Origin: Zobellia uliginosa
Lineage (GTDB): Bacteria; Bacteroidota; Bacteroidia; Flavobacteriales; Flavobacteriaceae
Direction: 5' to 3'
Assembly (NCBI RefSeq): GCF_900156625.1
Contig: NZ_FTOB01000002.1
Coordinates: forward strand, 428,275-492,274
Length of the DNA: 64,000 nucleotides
Shown here: in pieces, positions 18,101 through 27,087 of the stretch
Numbering within the stretch: position 1 is the first letter of the stretch
Layout: each line of letters begins with the position of its first letter
The notes under the pieces: generated by a model
Databases searched by the model: none
What the model saw: the letters and a program-made list of their open reading frames with translations, nothing else
What the model was told of the DNA's origin: nothing
Translations under genes and position numbers: made by a program

Positions 18101-19385
18101 CCACCTTGGTCTCTTCAAGGGCAAATATTTTAGATATGGAACCGAAATGTTTAAAGTTATTGTAGGAACCGCTATCGTTTTCCTTTTTCAACATATTAAG
18201 TCCGCCACCTTCGGTGCCGACCCAAAGGGTGCCGTTACTGTCTTCGAACATGGCCCGGATCTTATCGTAGCTTAAGCTCTGCGGGGCGGAGGTATTCCTC
18301 ACATGTTGGAATTGTTTTCTTTCGGGGTCATATGTATTGATGCCGCCTCCATTTACACCGATCCAAATAATACCCGTATCATCTATAAAGAGCGATCGGA
18401 CGATGTTCTTGCTCAAGCTGGTCGGGTCTTTGGGGTCGTATCTAAAACGTTTTAAAAAAACGGGCAGCCTATCATCGGTAAAATTCTCGAAATAATAGAG
18501 GCCATTGTCGGAGCCGGCCCAAATGTGATTGTCTTTGTCCAATAAAATATTGTTGAAATGCCCTTGTCTAAACCGTTTGAAAGGTTTTTCCGGGTTTTTG
18601 GTCTGGTAATAGAGTCCTCTTCCCGTAGCCATAAAAAGGCGTCCAGTGGCGTCTTCCGTTATACTTTTGACATTGGTTTGGGGGAGGCCGATTTCGGTAG
18701 TGACGTTAACAAAAAAGTCATTGCCTTTTCCGTCTTTTTTCAGCCGGTGTAGGCCCGCTTTTCCACCGACGTATAGACTACCCTTTGTGTCTTCGTAAAT
18801 AATGCTTACAAACGAACCGTCAAATTTGGCCATGGTAGCCGAAACCTGTGAATTAAAATGATCAAAGCTTACCTTGTCGCCCGTTGTATTGAGGTCTAAT
18901 TTGTCAAGACCGTTTTTGGTGCCTACCCATAAGCGTTGTTTGCTATCGATAAAAACATCGGTGATGTGATTGCTCGATATGCTTGTAGGATCATTGGGGT
19001 CATTTATGTATTGTGTGAATTTCCCGGTAGTGACATTAAAGAAATTGAGACCGTTGCCCGTGGTGCCGATCCAAAGATTTCCCTCTTTATCGGCAACGAT
19101 ATCAAAAATCAGGTTACTGTTTATGTTATCGGGGTGTTTGTCATCGAGATTGTATACTGTAAACTCATAGCCGTCATATTTGTTGAGGCCGTCATGGGTA
19201 CCAAACCACATGAAACCATACTTATCTTGATATATGGCGTTGACATCACTTTGTGAGAGGCCGCCTTCCGTAGAAATATGTTGAAATGAAATTTGGTTTT
19301 GCCCTGCCACCCTCGTTAGTGAGCCAAGACAAACAAGGACGAGAAACCCATATAAACTTATTCTTTTCGGTACTACAAACATCAT
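15144..19385 (-). CDS. Hybrid two-component system sensor/regulator (HTCS)
   Basis: A 1413-residue one-protein signalling system typical of Bacteroidota polysaccharide loci. Order of parts: signal peptide (ending near RVAGQ); about 14 periplasmic Reg_prop blades, many with a W-x-G-T or W-I-G motif, forming paired beta-propellers (to about residue 700); a Y_Y_Y domain ending near FKVKASNNDGVWN; a membrane helix (IAYVFYGLLVLGLLWLFW, about 820-840). A histidine kinase follows, with His882 in FFTNISHEFRTPLTL and ATP-binding boxes GIGIPKDKM and GIGIGLSFTKNLV. The receiver has Asp1204 in IVICDIVMPVMDG, and an AraC-type DNA-binding domain closes the protein (GLSRSTLYLKFKELTG ... GFSTASYFSKCFKKQFG). 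It probably senses an oligosaccharide released in the periplasm and activates the adjacent susCD operon and the enzyme operons. The ATG at 19382 (codon 2) is an alternative start. Confidence 0.96.
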   Translation of the reverse strand: MMFVVPKRISLYGFLVLVCLGSLTRVAGQNQISFQHISTEGGLSQSDVNAIYQDKYGFMWFGTHDGLNKYDGYEFTVYNLDDKHPDNINSNLIFDIVADKEGNLWIGTTGNGLNFFNVTTGKFTQYINDPNDPTSISSNHITDVFIDSKQRLWVGTKNGLDKLDLNTTGDKVSFDHFNSQVSATMAKFDGSFVSIIYEDTKGSLYVGGKAGLHRLKKDGKGNDFFVNVTTEIGLPQTNVKSITEDATGRLFMATGRGLYYQTKNPEKPFKRFRQGHFNNILLDKDNHIWAGSDNGLYYFENFTDDRLPVFLKRFRYDPKDPTSLSKNIVRSLFIDDTGIIWIGVNGGGINTYDPERKQFQHVRNTSAPQSLSYDKIRAMFEDSNGTLWVGTEGGGLNMLKKENDSGSYNNFKHFGSISKIFALEETKVGNKKTLLIGSEGFPGLYFLDISDPNKVSTEDLTGTNLNNGVFSLLVDSNENIWIGTYNSGVHRWIKSDTIGQFKKQSFSYYPGKPHSIPSNIIRCILEDQKGNIWFATGDGLTMLSAKERYKKRPKFTVFKNNPNDPNSISHNYGLSLYESSSGTIWIGTFGGGLNKLIPGTDEQPPTFKHYTSQNGLPNNVIKGILEDGEQNLWLSTNKGLSRFDPEKETFKNYNSSDGLQDNEFQELACLKRADGEMLFGGVNGFNAFYPDEIQENKYPARAVITDLLISNRSVGIGEKINGKIILNKNISKTSELQLKYSNNNFSFEFAALHYAAPSKNQFAYMLEGFDQGWTQTDAKKRYATYTNLKPGDYTFKVKASNNDGVWNQNPTKIHIRIIPPWWRTNIAYVFYGLLVLGLLWLFWRYTFIRTSEKHQLELESVERERSAELQRMKLEFFTNISHEFRTPLTLIKGPLEYVQNNLSSLDQTSLKEQLALMQKNTNYLLRLVTQLLDFRKITQGKMRLVMRNSDIITFIREVAEPFQFMAHKQSIDFEIDTDSPSLVTWFDHEALEKIMNNLVSNAFKFTEAGGQIKIKISEEVIKGKNKVVIKVKDSGIGIPKDKMSKIFERFNSVKENEKNLKINPEGIGIGLSFTKNLVELHQGKIEVYSKPEKGTKFVVYLPKDKEAYTDIDEISCKDVSDNDFLVRSSETESFAIGLNDDLIDEGMSKTRSKLPVLLVVDDNPDIRTFISKVLGKTYTVYKAENGKKGLEVAKKVMPNIVICDIVMPVMDGIEFSRILKSQPETSHIPIIILTAKSSQESELQSLELGVDEYLRKPFDFELLKLKLSNIIKRRETLRKRFNRKITVQPSEVVVTSMDEKFLIQAIAIVEKHMMNTDFNVEMLVKEMGLSRSTLYLKFKELTGLSSSEFIRSVRLKRAVQLFNQSNFSVKEIMYKTGFSTASYFSKCFKKQFGVVPSEYVKQISKKKESANTE

Positions 19386-19885
19386 TTAGTAAGATGAATT
19401 AAAGGTTATGGTCTGTCTAATGATCAATGGTTAATCGTTCTTTTTTACTCGTATGGACTCGTTTTTATGGCCCTATAAAGTGGTTAAGATCGCTTTACCA
19501 TAGATCATCCAAGTTTGTTAATACAAGGTAAGGTAAAACTAATATTTGAAATGGAGTAAATGGTTTTGATAATGGAACATATGATTAATCGAGCGGCTTT
19601 TTAAGCCTACAGGCTCTCTATTAAGATGCTTGTACCTTATAGGTTTTGCTAACATAATATTAACGTTTTGGCCTTGTTCGAGCCTTACTTCCCTTAATCC
19701 GTTATAGTGCTTTGTTTGGGGGCTCTTATACCGAATATCTTCTATTAAAAACTTGTTGATTAACCATATACGGCAGATCGAGTTCTTCGATTTAATCATT
19801 TGATCTAAGGATCAAATCATATGTCATTAAGGGAATGAAATAAAAAAGACACATTTGTTTAACTAAATTTTAACAACGAGAATGT
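19386..19885. promoter_or_regulatory. Divergent HTCS / susC control region
   Basis: A 500-base gap between the leftward HTCS and rightward susC. A perfect 8-bp inverted repeat ATTTGATC-taag-GATCAAAT lies at 19798-19817, 68 bases before the susC start, and is a candidate operator. CACATTTG at 19850-19857 is one base off the Bacteroidota -7 consensus TAnnTTTG and is suitably placed for susC. The minus strand also holds a doubtful 86-codon frame, listed separately. Confidence 0.55.
19539..19799 (-). pseudogene. Doubtful 86-codon frame, possible LytTR-domain remnant
   Basis: This frame has an ATG and could encode a small basic protein. The stretch RIWLINKFLIEDI followed by EVRLEQGQNVNI and KPIRYKHL weakly recalls the C-terminal half of a LytTR DNA-binding domain, which has a pattern of R-x-x-x-L-V-N, then a beta-hairpin with a Gly turn. 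The N-terminal half of such a domain is missing. It overlaps the susC/HTCS control region, so it may be chance or a decayed regulator gene. I give it little weight. Confidence 0.2.
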
Positions 19886-22800
19886 ATGAAAAACGAGCTA
19901 TTATTAATTAGGAATTCCAAGCTAAGGCTTATGGCACTCATAGTGTGTCTGTGCTTTGGTTTTGCGAATGCGCAATCACAATCCGTTTCCGGAACGGTGT
20001 CTGCAGATGGAGCGCCATTACCGGGTGTGAGTGTGGTGGTTAAAGGTACACAAACAGGAACGGTTACCGATTTTGATGGTTTGTACACCATTAAGGCGAA
20101 ACCGACCGATGTATTGATATTCAGCTATATTGGTTTTGCAACCAAGGAGGTAGCTATTAAGGGCAAGTCGAGCATAAACATTACGTTAGAGGAAGACGCG
20201 GCCCAACTCGACGAGGTTATCGTGGTAGGCTATGGTACCCAACGTAAAAAAGAACTTACCGGGGCCGTGGTACAGGTCAAGTCCGAAGACTTGGCCAAGA
20301 CTACAACGGCCGATATCGGTACGGCCTTGCAAGGGCAGATTGCAGGTGTTAACATTACGGCCAGTTCGGGGCAACCTGGGGAAGAGGCCAATATTCTTAT
20401 TCGAGGGTTTAGCTCCTTGCTAGATGGGCAAAACGGACCGCTATATGTTGTTGATGGTATACCGTATAATAGTGACCCACAGTTAAGCATTAGTGAAATA
20501 GAATCTATAGATGTATTAAAGGATGCCGCTTCGGCATCTATCTACGGAACGCGTGGTGCCGGTGGTGTTATCTTGATTACCACAAAACAAGGTAAGATCG
20601 GTAAGATGGATATTCGGGTAAACTCCGAATATGGGGTACAGGACATTACTTCTGGCACACCTTTGATGACATCTTCCCAGATGACTTATATGGAAATGCT
20701 CCGTGGGGCGCTGTCGAGCGGTAAGTCGCAAGGGGGAGTGAATGCAGAAATTCACAGGAACAGGGCCTGGTTCACCAATGATACCCAGTTGGAAGATCTG
20801 ATTTTGAACGATTTGGCCCCGATCCAAAACCACTCGATCAATGTTTCGGGAGGTAAAGATGGCTTGACCTATAATTTCAACGCCAGTTTCTATGATCAAT
20901 CGGGTATTATGATCAATTCGGATTATAGTAGGTTCAATATTCGTTCTAACACCCAGTTTACCAAGGGTAAATGGAAAATCATGACCGGTCTGACCTTTAA
21001 ACGCGACGAGAAGACCGTGCCGAACTATGGGGTGTTCAATAAAATTTTAGAGTATAAACCCTTTCAGCCCGATATAGAACTGGGGCAAACGGAATTGACC
21101 GATGTAACCGAAGATGATATTGACGAACCCGGAGGTATAGGACCCATCAAAAACCTTGGGGGTGTGGCCAGAAACCTTAATACAAAAGAGGTAAGGGACG
21201 GTACCAGTAACGGTGCCAATGTGCAAATCGATTACAAGCTTTCCAAAGCCTTGAAGTTCACGGCCAGGGGAGGTGCCAATTTCTCTCATACCAAAGGAGT
21301 CCGCATTATACCTCGTCTTGATGTATACAACACTGCGGGCGATTTGATTCCGCCCAATCCTTGGGATATCTCTTTGATGCAAACCTCGGTGACCGATAAC
21401 AATAAATTGACCTTCGAAGGTATGTTGAACTATCATAAAAAAATAGGTAAGCACGATGTAACCCTACTTTTGGTGAATTCTCTAGAGCAGACCGAAAACG
21501 AATATTTCAGGGCCGAAAAAAGAGATAATGCCGATGCGGCCGTTACGGTTTTTGATGGCTATACTACCGGTGACCTGATTACTTCCGATGGAAGGGACTA
21601 TAAGCGAACACTTATTGGTTATCTCGGTAGGGTACAGTATAACTATGACGGAAAATACATTTTTAGCGGAAGTATAAGAAGGGATGGTTCGTCTCAGTTT
21701 AGCCCTCAAAACCGATGGGGCTGGTTTCCGAGTGCTTCCATAGGGTGGAACGTTTCCGACGAGCCTTTTTGGGAACCGGTAAAGGAAACCGTAAACTCGT
21801 TCAAGATTCGGGTCGGATACGGTACTACGGGGAATGATAGGTTTGCTTCCTATAGCAATCAGGCCGTTGTTGATTTAGGACAGGATTATGTATTCGGAAG
21901 CGCCGATGTAGACCCTAGCTTAAATTCAACTACCGAAACCCCGGCGCTGGGTACTACCCAAGAAAGATACGCTAACGAAAACGTAAAGTGGGAAACCTCG
22001 GTAGAGCGAAACCTCGGGGTCGACCTGGCTTTCTTCAATAACAAATTGACCTTTTCCAATGATGTATATGTAAGTGAGAAGAAAGATTTGTTGTTCGGAG
22101 TCGTGAACCCGCCATCAACAGGGGTGTTCGGCGGCAATCGAAATAGCATCCTTAATATTGGCGACATGCGCAATACGGGGCATGAGATGGCTTTGAAATA
22201 CAATCATCACGGTAAGAAGGGATTTAGTTGGAATGTAGGGGTTACCTACGCCAAGAACGTCAACTTGGTAACCAAAACCAGTCCGAACAATCCCGTAATC
22301 TTTCTAGATAACAGTTATATATCGCAACGTGGACCTAAAGAATTGGTCAGTGTGATTAGGGAAGGTTATGAAGCTGCCGCATTCTTCTTACGTGAGACCG
22401 ATGGTGTCATTAAAACCGAAGAAGAGCTGGAAGCCTATCGTGAAATCGATCCGGCCGCTTCCCTAGGGCAACTGCGCTATGTAGACCAACCTACGGTCGA
22501 TACCGATGGGGATGGTATACCCGATGCCGGTGATGGTAAGATCGATCAAGATGATAAGGTGTACAAGGGTAGTGGTTCGGAAGATTTTAATATGGGACTG
22601 AATATCGGTGCCAATTACAAAGGAGTGGACTTTTCAATGAACTGGTACGGTTCGCAGGGTGCGGAAGTGATGAACGGAAGTAAGGCATATGCCTACCAAT
22701 CAGGTACCCATGCCGATATTTATTATTCGTGGACCACGGTCAATACATCTTCCGATATCCCCTACTACGATGGATCGCCCAATACCAATTCATATCGAGA

Positions 22801-23065
22801 TGCCTCGGATTACTTTTTAGAGGATGGCTCTTTTATACGACTTCGAAACGTTAGTCTTGGTTATTCCCTCCCTAGAAAAATAATAGATAAGATGAGGCTT
22901 GCCAAATTTAGGATTTACGTACAAGCCCAGAATGCACTAACCATTACCAACTACTCAGGTTTTGATCCAGAGGTAGGTAACAATGGTTTTAGTAGTAGGG
23001 GAATCGACCAAGGTACCTATCCGGTAACATCACAGTATAAAGTGGGGCTGCAATTACAATTCTAA
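19886..23065 (+). CDS. SusC/RagA-like TonB-dependent outer-membrane transporter
   Basis: A 1059-residue importer of oligosaccharides across the outer membrane, energised by TonB. After a signal peptide (ending near FANAQS) comes a carboxypeptidase-D-like domain (VSGTVSADGAPLPGVSVVV ... TDFDGLYTIKA), then the hallmark LDEVIVVGYGTQ box. Next are the plug domain (IRGFSSLLDGQNGPLYVVDG ... SIYGTRGAGGVILITTK) and a C-terminal beta-barrel ending in an aromatic residue (GLQLQF). A short Ca-binding-like Asp cluster near residue 871 (DTDGDGIPDAGDG) is common in SusC proteins. It is followed 11 bases later by susD and should form a lidded complex with it. Expression is probably controlled by the divergent HTCS. 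The length is normal for the family. Confidence 0.97.
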   Translation: MKNELLLIRNSKLRLMALIVCLCFGFANAQSQSVSGTVSADGAPLPGVSVVVKGTQTGTVTDFDGLYTIKAKPTDVLIFSYIGFATKEVAIKGKSSINITLEEDAAQLDEVIVVGYGTQRKKELTGAVVQVKSEDLAKTTTADIGTALQGQIAGVNITASSGQPGEEANILIRGFSSLLDGQNGPLYVVDGIPYNSDPQLSISEIESIDVLKDAASASIYGTRGAGGVILITTKQGKIGKMDIRVNSEYGVQDITSGTPLMTSSQMTYMEMLRGALSSGKSQGGVNAEIHRNRAWFTNDTQLEDLILNDLAPIQNHSINVSGGKDGLTYNFNASFYDQSGIMINSDYSRFNIRSNTQFTKGKWKIMTGLTFKRDEKTVPNYGVFNKILEYKPFQPDIELGQTELTDVTEDDIDEPGGIGPIKNLGGVARNLNTKEVRDGTSNGANVQIDYKLSKALKFTARGGANFSHTKGVRIIPRLDVYNTAGDLIPPNPWDISLMQTSVTDNNKLTFEGMLNYHKKIGKHDVTLLLVNSLEQTENEYFRAEKRDNADAAVTVFDGYTTGDLITSDGRDYKRTLIGYLGRVQYNYDGKYIFSGSIRRDGSSQFSPQNRWGWFPSASIGWNVSDEPFWEPVKETVNSFKIRVGYGTTGNDRFASYSNQAVVDLGQDYVFGSADVDPSLNSTTETPALGTTQERYANENVKWETSVERNLGVDLAFFNNKLTFSNDVYVSEKKDLLFGVVNPPSTGVFGGNRNSILNIGDMRNTGHEMALKYNHHGKKGFSWNVGVTYAKNVNLVTKTSPNNPVIFLDNSYISQRGPKELVSVIREGYEAAAFFLRETDGVIKTEEELEAYREIDPAASLGQLRYVDQPTVDTDGDGIPDAGDGKIDQDDKVYKGSGSEDFNMGLNIGANYKGVDFSMNWYGSQGAEVMNGSKAYAYQSGTHADIYYSWTTVNTSSDIPYYDGSPNTNSYRDASDYFLEDGSFIRLRNVSLGYSLPRKIIDKMRLAKFRIYVQAQNALTITNYSGFDPEVGNNGFSSRGIDQGTYPVTSQYKVGLQLQF

Positions 23066-23076
23066 CACAACGAAAG

Positions 23077-24987
23077 ATGAAAAAAACATATAAAACAGAT
23101 TTGAGAAAGACGAAAGGTCTCTTAAAGAGCGCTATAGTGATATGCCTTTTAATAGGGGGGGCACAGGCATGTAGCGATGACTTTTTAGATCAAACGAACC
23201 CCAACTCGCTGACCACCCAGAGTTTTTGGAAAAACAATTCACAGCTGAACCAAGGGTTGAATTCAACCTATAGTGCATTGAAAAACAGTAATGTGCTGGG
23301 GATTAGGGATGAGGCCGTACGTACCGATATCGCCGTTCCCAGTGGATACCGACAGGCAACCCGGCCAGATGAAATGTATTTTCAAGATTTTACGGCCAAC
23401 ACCAAATACGTGGAAAATAAATGGAACGCACTCTATTTGGGCATTTTTAGGGCCAATCAGGTCATTGAGAACTACGAGCGCTTGGCGGTCGATTATAATA
23501 GCGATGCGGCTAGGGAAGAAGGTCTAAGGGTATATGCCCAGGCCCGTGCCCTGAGAGGCTACTTCTACCACGTATTGAACGTAAGTTTTAATAATGGTAA
23601 TGTGCCCTTGGTAAGCTCGGTTCCCAAAGATTTTGAGGAATTTCAAAAGGCCTTGTCCCCTTCCGATGCCGTTCAGGCATTTTATCGAGAGGATTTGCAA
23701 TTTGGAGTCGATAACCTGCCCAAAACCTATGCCGAATGGGAGTCCCTCGGAAGCAATAACCTAGGGCGGATTACCGCCGGGGCGTGTGAAGCCTTATTGG
23801 GCAAGAGCTACTTGGCCGAAAACGATTTTCAAAATGCGGAAATACACTTTAGAAATGTAATAGAGAACTATAACTATGCCTTGGTAGAAGATATAGCCAC
23901 CAATGTGACGGGTATAGCCGAGTTCAATTCCGAATCTATTTTTGAGATCAATTATACCACCAATGTCAATCTTGAAACCAATGGGGAAGAGTCCTTGGCC
24001 CAGAACATTACCCATATGATCTTCAATGCGAATATTCAGCCGAGTTCTTGGTTGGTCATGAAGTATAGGGCCGAAAAGCCCGATCCTGCCGATCCTGCCA
24101 ATATCAATGTAGGGGCGAATGTGTACAACGAGAATGGCGAAGTCATCGGGACCGAAGATCGTATGAGGTTATACAGTAAGCGAATGGGCGATTGTATGGG
24201 CCAGGTCGATGATCCCGACTCTCCTATGTACGGCGTAGTCTGTGGAGAGTATGGCAATGCAACGGGCGTTGCGCCGTTTGCTAGAAACCGGGCCAACATG
24301 TTTAAAAAGTTCTTGCACTGGAATACGATAGGTGGTGGTGCCGGTGAAGATCGTTCTACGTTGATGAACAACCGTTCCGGTATCAATATTCCCGTAATCC
24401 GTTTGGCCGATGTGTACTTGATGTATTCCGAATGTATGATCGAATTGGGCAACCTTTCCGAAGCCTTACGGTACATCAATCGGGTAAGGAAGCGTTCCCA
24501 TCTTATTTTATTGGGCAAGTCTACCGAGGCCGGTGCCGAGTTCAATAATTTGGAAACGACGTATATGGACGATATCGATTTTGATTCTTCTAACGGTGAA
24601 CAGCCAGTGACCCTTGATAACTTGATGGAACACCTTCGCTTCACCGAAAGACCTTTGGAAATGGGCTTGGAAGATGATCGTTCGGTAGACCTAAGACGTT
24701 GGGGCAAGTTCAAGGAGCAACTGGTACACATGGCTTCCATTTCATACGACTACTGGAATTTTGAAAAAAATATGAATGGCAAACACGGTACCCGATACAA
24801 ATGCTTCATTACGGTTTCGGGCGAAGAGCCAACGACCTTTACTGGGGTGAAGGTGTTTAATCAGCCTGCGGAGGTTCAAGATGTAACGGTAGGGGCACAA
24901 AAGTTCAATGAAAGTATCCATTCGTACCTGCCCATGCCACAGAGTGAGATTGATTCTAACCTGAATTGGGACGAGTTTGTTCAATAA
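23077..24987 (+). CDS. SusD/RagB-like surface glycan-binding lipoprotein
   Basis: A 636-residue lid protein for the SusC transporter. The lipobox Cys is residue 32 (IGGAQACSDDF), and the acidic residues after it resemble the lipoprotein export signal that sends Bacteroidota lipoproteins to the cell surface. FLDQTNPNSLTTQSFWKN is the usual SusD N-terminus, followed by ALRGYFYHVL and the TPR-like helical region. ADVYLMYSECMIELGNLSEALRYIN and the C-terminal FTERPLEMGLEDDRSVDLRRWG are strong RagB/SusD signatures. It starts 11 bases after susC. The length is slightly above the common 500-600 residues, so ligand-binding loops may be extended. Confidence 0.96.
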   Translation: MKKTYKTDLRKTKGLLKSAIVICLLIGGAQACSDDFLDQTNPNSLTTQSFWKNNSQLNQGLNSTYSALKNSNVLGIRDEAVRTDIAVPSGYRQATRPDEMYFQDFTANTKYVENKWNALYLGIFRANQVIENYERLAVDYNSDAAREEGLRVYAQARALRGYFYHVLNVSFNNGNVPLVSSVPKDFEEFQKALSPSDAVQAFYREDLQFGVDNLPKTYAEWESLGSNNLGRITAGACEALLGKSYLAENDFQNAEIHFRNVIENYNYALVEDIATNVTGIAEFNSESIFEINYTTNVNLETNGEESLAQNITHMIFNANIQPSSWLVMKYRAEKPDPADPANINVGANVYNENGEVIGTEDRMRLYSKRMGDCMGQVDDPDSPMYGVVCGEYGNATGVAPFARNRANMFKKFLHWNTIGGGAGEDRSTLMNNRSGINIPVIRLADVYLMYSECMIELGNLSEALRYINRVRKRSHLILLGKSTEAGAEFNNLETTYMDDIDFDSSNGEQPVTLDNLMEHLRFTERPLEMGLEDDRSVDLRRWGKFKEQLVHMASISYDYWNFEKNMNGKHGTRYKCFITVSGEEPTTFTGVKVFNQPAEVQDVTVGAQKFNESIHSYLPMPQSEIDSNLNWDEFVQ

Positions 24988-25007
24988 TCAAAGCTAAACA
25001 AAAGAAG

Positions 25008-27011
25008 ATGAGAGATATAAAATATAGTATTAGGTTTTTGTTTTTGCTGCTGATCATCGTCGGTTGCGAAGACGATGACGCGTATGTGGCACCGAATAGT
25101 TTTGTCGATGCCGCGTTTACCACCACTTGGGGTACTGCGGCAGATAAAGATATCGATATCAACAACTATGGGTCCTTTATGGATCTGTCCAACGGTACGG
25201 TCAAACATGAGTGGACCATTCCTGAAGGCACGTTTTTCTTAAAAGGTCCCTTGCCTACAAATGCCGATAATTTTGAGAAGTATATCATTGAAGATGCCGG
25301 TAAGGTTTCGGAAGAGGGCACGGTACACGTACTGTTTACCAAGGGCGATTCGCTTACACCGATAAAGTTACACAACGAATATGAAGAGTATACCGAATTC
25401 GCTTTGCCTACCGGATGGGATACGGAAACCAATTCAACTATAATCGACACCTTGAAAACAGTGAAAAAAGGTTCGGTATGGGTATTGGACTATACACTGA
25501 TCATAGATGTGTACGATACTATTGTGGCCGATATGGAAATCAGGAATATGGCCGGCAATAAAATCGATTTCAAAAATCAAGATGTTATCGACCTGAAATT
25601 TGGTGATCAATTGATTTTCGAAGACCTGAGCCGTAACAATAATACGTCTCGGCCTAACAGTACGGTATGGACAATCCATACCATTGCCGAAAACAAGGAA
25701 GACGAAGAAAATATCATCAACGTCAACGAAGAAAAAACGATCGATACCCTTACGTTCAACAAGCGTATAGGACAGTTTAAAGGTCGGTTGATCTCAAAAC
25801 GCGAGCGAACCGAAACGGTACAGGCCGATGAGGAAACTTATGAAATACCTGTAATTTTCAATGTAGCCGCCCTGGATGAGGCTTTGGAGCAGTCGGGAGA
25901 GGTAATGGAACTTGCCGATAATACCATTGTGGTGCCCGTGAGTTCAAAGTTGGCCCCACTGACCGAAGATGTTTCTTCGCACTTTTCGGTAAAGGTCAAC
26001 GGGGTTAAAAGACCTGTGGCCACGGTAGCCCAAAACCCGACCAATGCCGCGCAGTTGTGGCTTACACTGGCTACTCCCTTAGAAGGGGACGATGCAGTGA
26101 ATCCGGTTACGGTTTCTTATGACGGCGGAAATGCGACCCTCAAATCAATAGATGAGCGTTTACTTGAGGCTTTTACCGATGTAGTGGTCGAGGTGTACGT
26201 GCCTGTACCGGTTCTTCGGGTCGGAACGGCACAAAAGCAAACTGCTGACGATGCTATTTTATTACAGTTCGATCAAGAGTTGGACCCGGCTTCCATTACC
26301 GCTTCGGCAGATGCTACTATGGGCTTTTCGGCAACCGTAAATGGAGTAGCCTCAGGAGTTAGTTCTGTTGAGGTCGATGCGACCGACCCGTCTATCTTAA
26401 AACTTTACTTGAACGAAGAGTTGTACAGGGATGATGAAATTACCATTTCATATGTGGCCCCGGGCGATATTCGCTCTATCGGCGCGGGCGAGCTGTCCGA
26501 TTTTGGTCCCGACATGGTCGTGGCCGACGAAGATAATATTCTAGGCGATGTTGGTATGTTCGAGAGTGCCATCGGAAGCGATTGGTTGAATACAGGTTCG
26601 ACCGGTACGGGAGCGGCAAGTATTACGGCCCCACCGACACCTGATTCTCCTTCGACAGTAGCTCCTTCGGGTAATGTAATGCATCTATCGGCCCCTGACG
26701 GAAATAAGCCCAACACCATAACGAGCGGGACTTATCCTTTTGAGGCCGGGGTAGTATACCGGGTGAAGTTCAAGCGTTACTTGGGCAGCACCACTACTAC
26801 CGCCTTTGCAAAGCATTTTTTTGGAAACCAGCAGGTCAGCGATAATTGGAACGATACCGAAGATGAGTTGGGCAAGTGGCAATCGGTCGAGTTTACCTTT
26901 ACCGCAGCCTCCACAACTAACGGAACGGTACGCATACAACCCGTACCGGCCGGCATAAGCGATGTGTATTATGATGATTATATCATTCAAGTGGATGATA
27001 ATAGACCCTAA
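25008..27011 (+). CDS. Surface lipoprotein, probable glycan-binding protein of the susCD operon
   Basis: A 667-residue protein in the SusE/F position. I chose the ATG at 25008 over 24966 because it yields a clean lipoprotein signal with Cys20 (LIIVGCEDDD); the acidic tail after Cys suggests surface export. The N-terminal part (FTTTWGTAADKDIDINNYGSF ... VKHEWTIPEGTFFLKG) resembles PKD-like modules seen in surface glycan-binding proteins. Two Ig-like modules with repeated TVSYDGGNATL / TISYVAPGDIRS patterns follow. The C-terminal 140 residues (GTYPFEAGVVYRVKFKRYLG ... YYDDYIIQVDD) look like a jelly-roll carbohydrate-binding fold. It probably holds the polymer near the SusCD pair. No catalytic motif was seen. 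It ends before a strong terminator. Confidence 0.85.
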   Translation: MRDIKYSIRFLFLLLIIVGCEDDDAYVAPNSFVDAAFTTTWGTAADKDIDINNYGSFMDLSNGTVKHEWTIPEGTFFLKGPLPTNADNFEKYIIEDAGKVSEEGTVHVLFTKGDSLTPIKLHNEYEEYTEFALPTGWDTETNSTIIDTLKTVKKGSVWVLDYTLIIDVYDTIVADMEIRNMAGNKIDFKNQDVIDLKFGDQLIFEDLSRNNNTSRPNSTVWTIHTIAENKEDEENIINVNEEKTIDTLTFNKRIGQFKGRLISKRERTETVQADEETYEIPVIFNVAALDEALEQSGEVMELADNTIVVPVSSKLAPLTEDVSSHFSVKVNGVKRPVATVAQNPTNAAQLWLTLATPLEGDDAVNPVTVSYDGGNATLKSIDERLLEAFTDVVVEVYVPVPVLRVGTAQKQTADDAILLQFDQELDPASITASADATMGFSATVNGVASGVSSVEVDATDPSILKLYLNEELYRDDEITISYVAPGDIRSIGAGELSDFGPDMVVADEDNILGDVGMFESAIGSDWLNTGSTGTGAASITAPPTPDSPSTVAPSGNVMHLSAPDGNKPNTITSGTYPFEAGVVYRVKFKRYLGSTTTTAFAKHFFGNQQVSDNWNDTEDELGKWQSVEFTFTAASTTNGTVRIQPVPAGISDVYYDDYIIQVDDNRP

Positions 27012-27050
27012 GTAAAAATTTGTTTGTTTGTAGTGTTTTGATTATTTAGG

Positions 27051-27087
27051 AAAAACCGCTCCGACTTGGTAAATTGGAGCGGTTTTT
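27051..27087. terminator. Terminator of the susCD operon
   Basis: A 12-bp perfect stem (27051-27062 with 27076-27087, core CCGCTCC/GGAGCGG) with a 13-base loop, flanked by A and T runs. It works in both directions and sits 39 bases after the stop of the surface lipoprotein gene. Confidence 0.85.
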
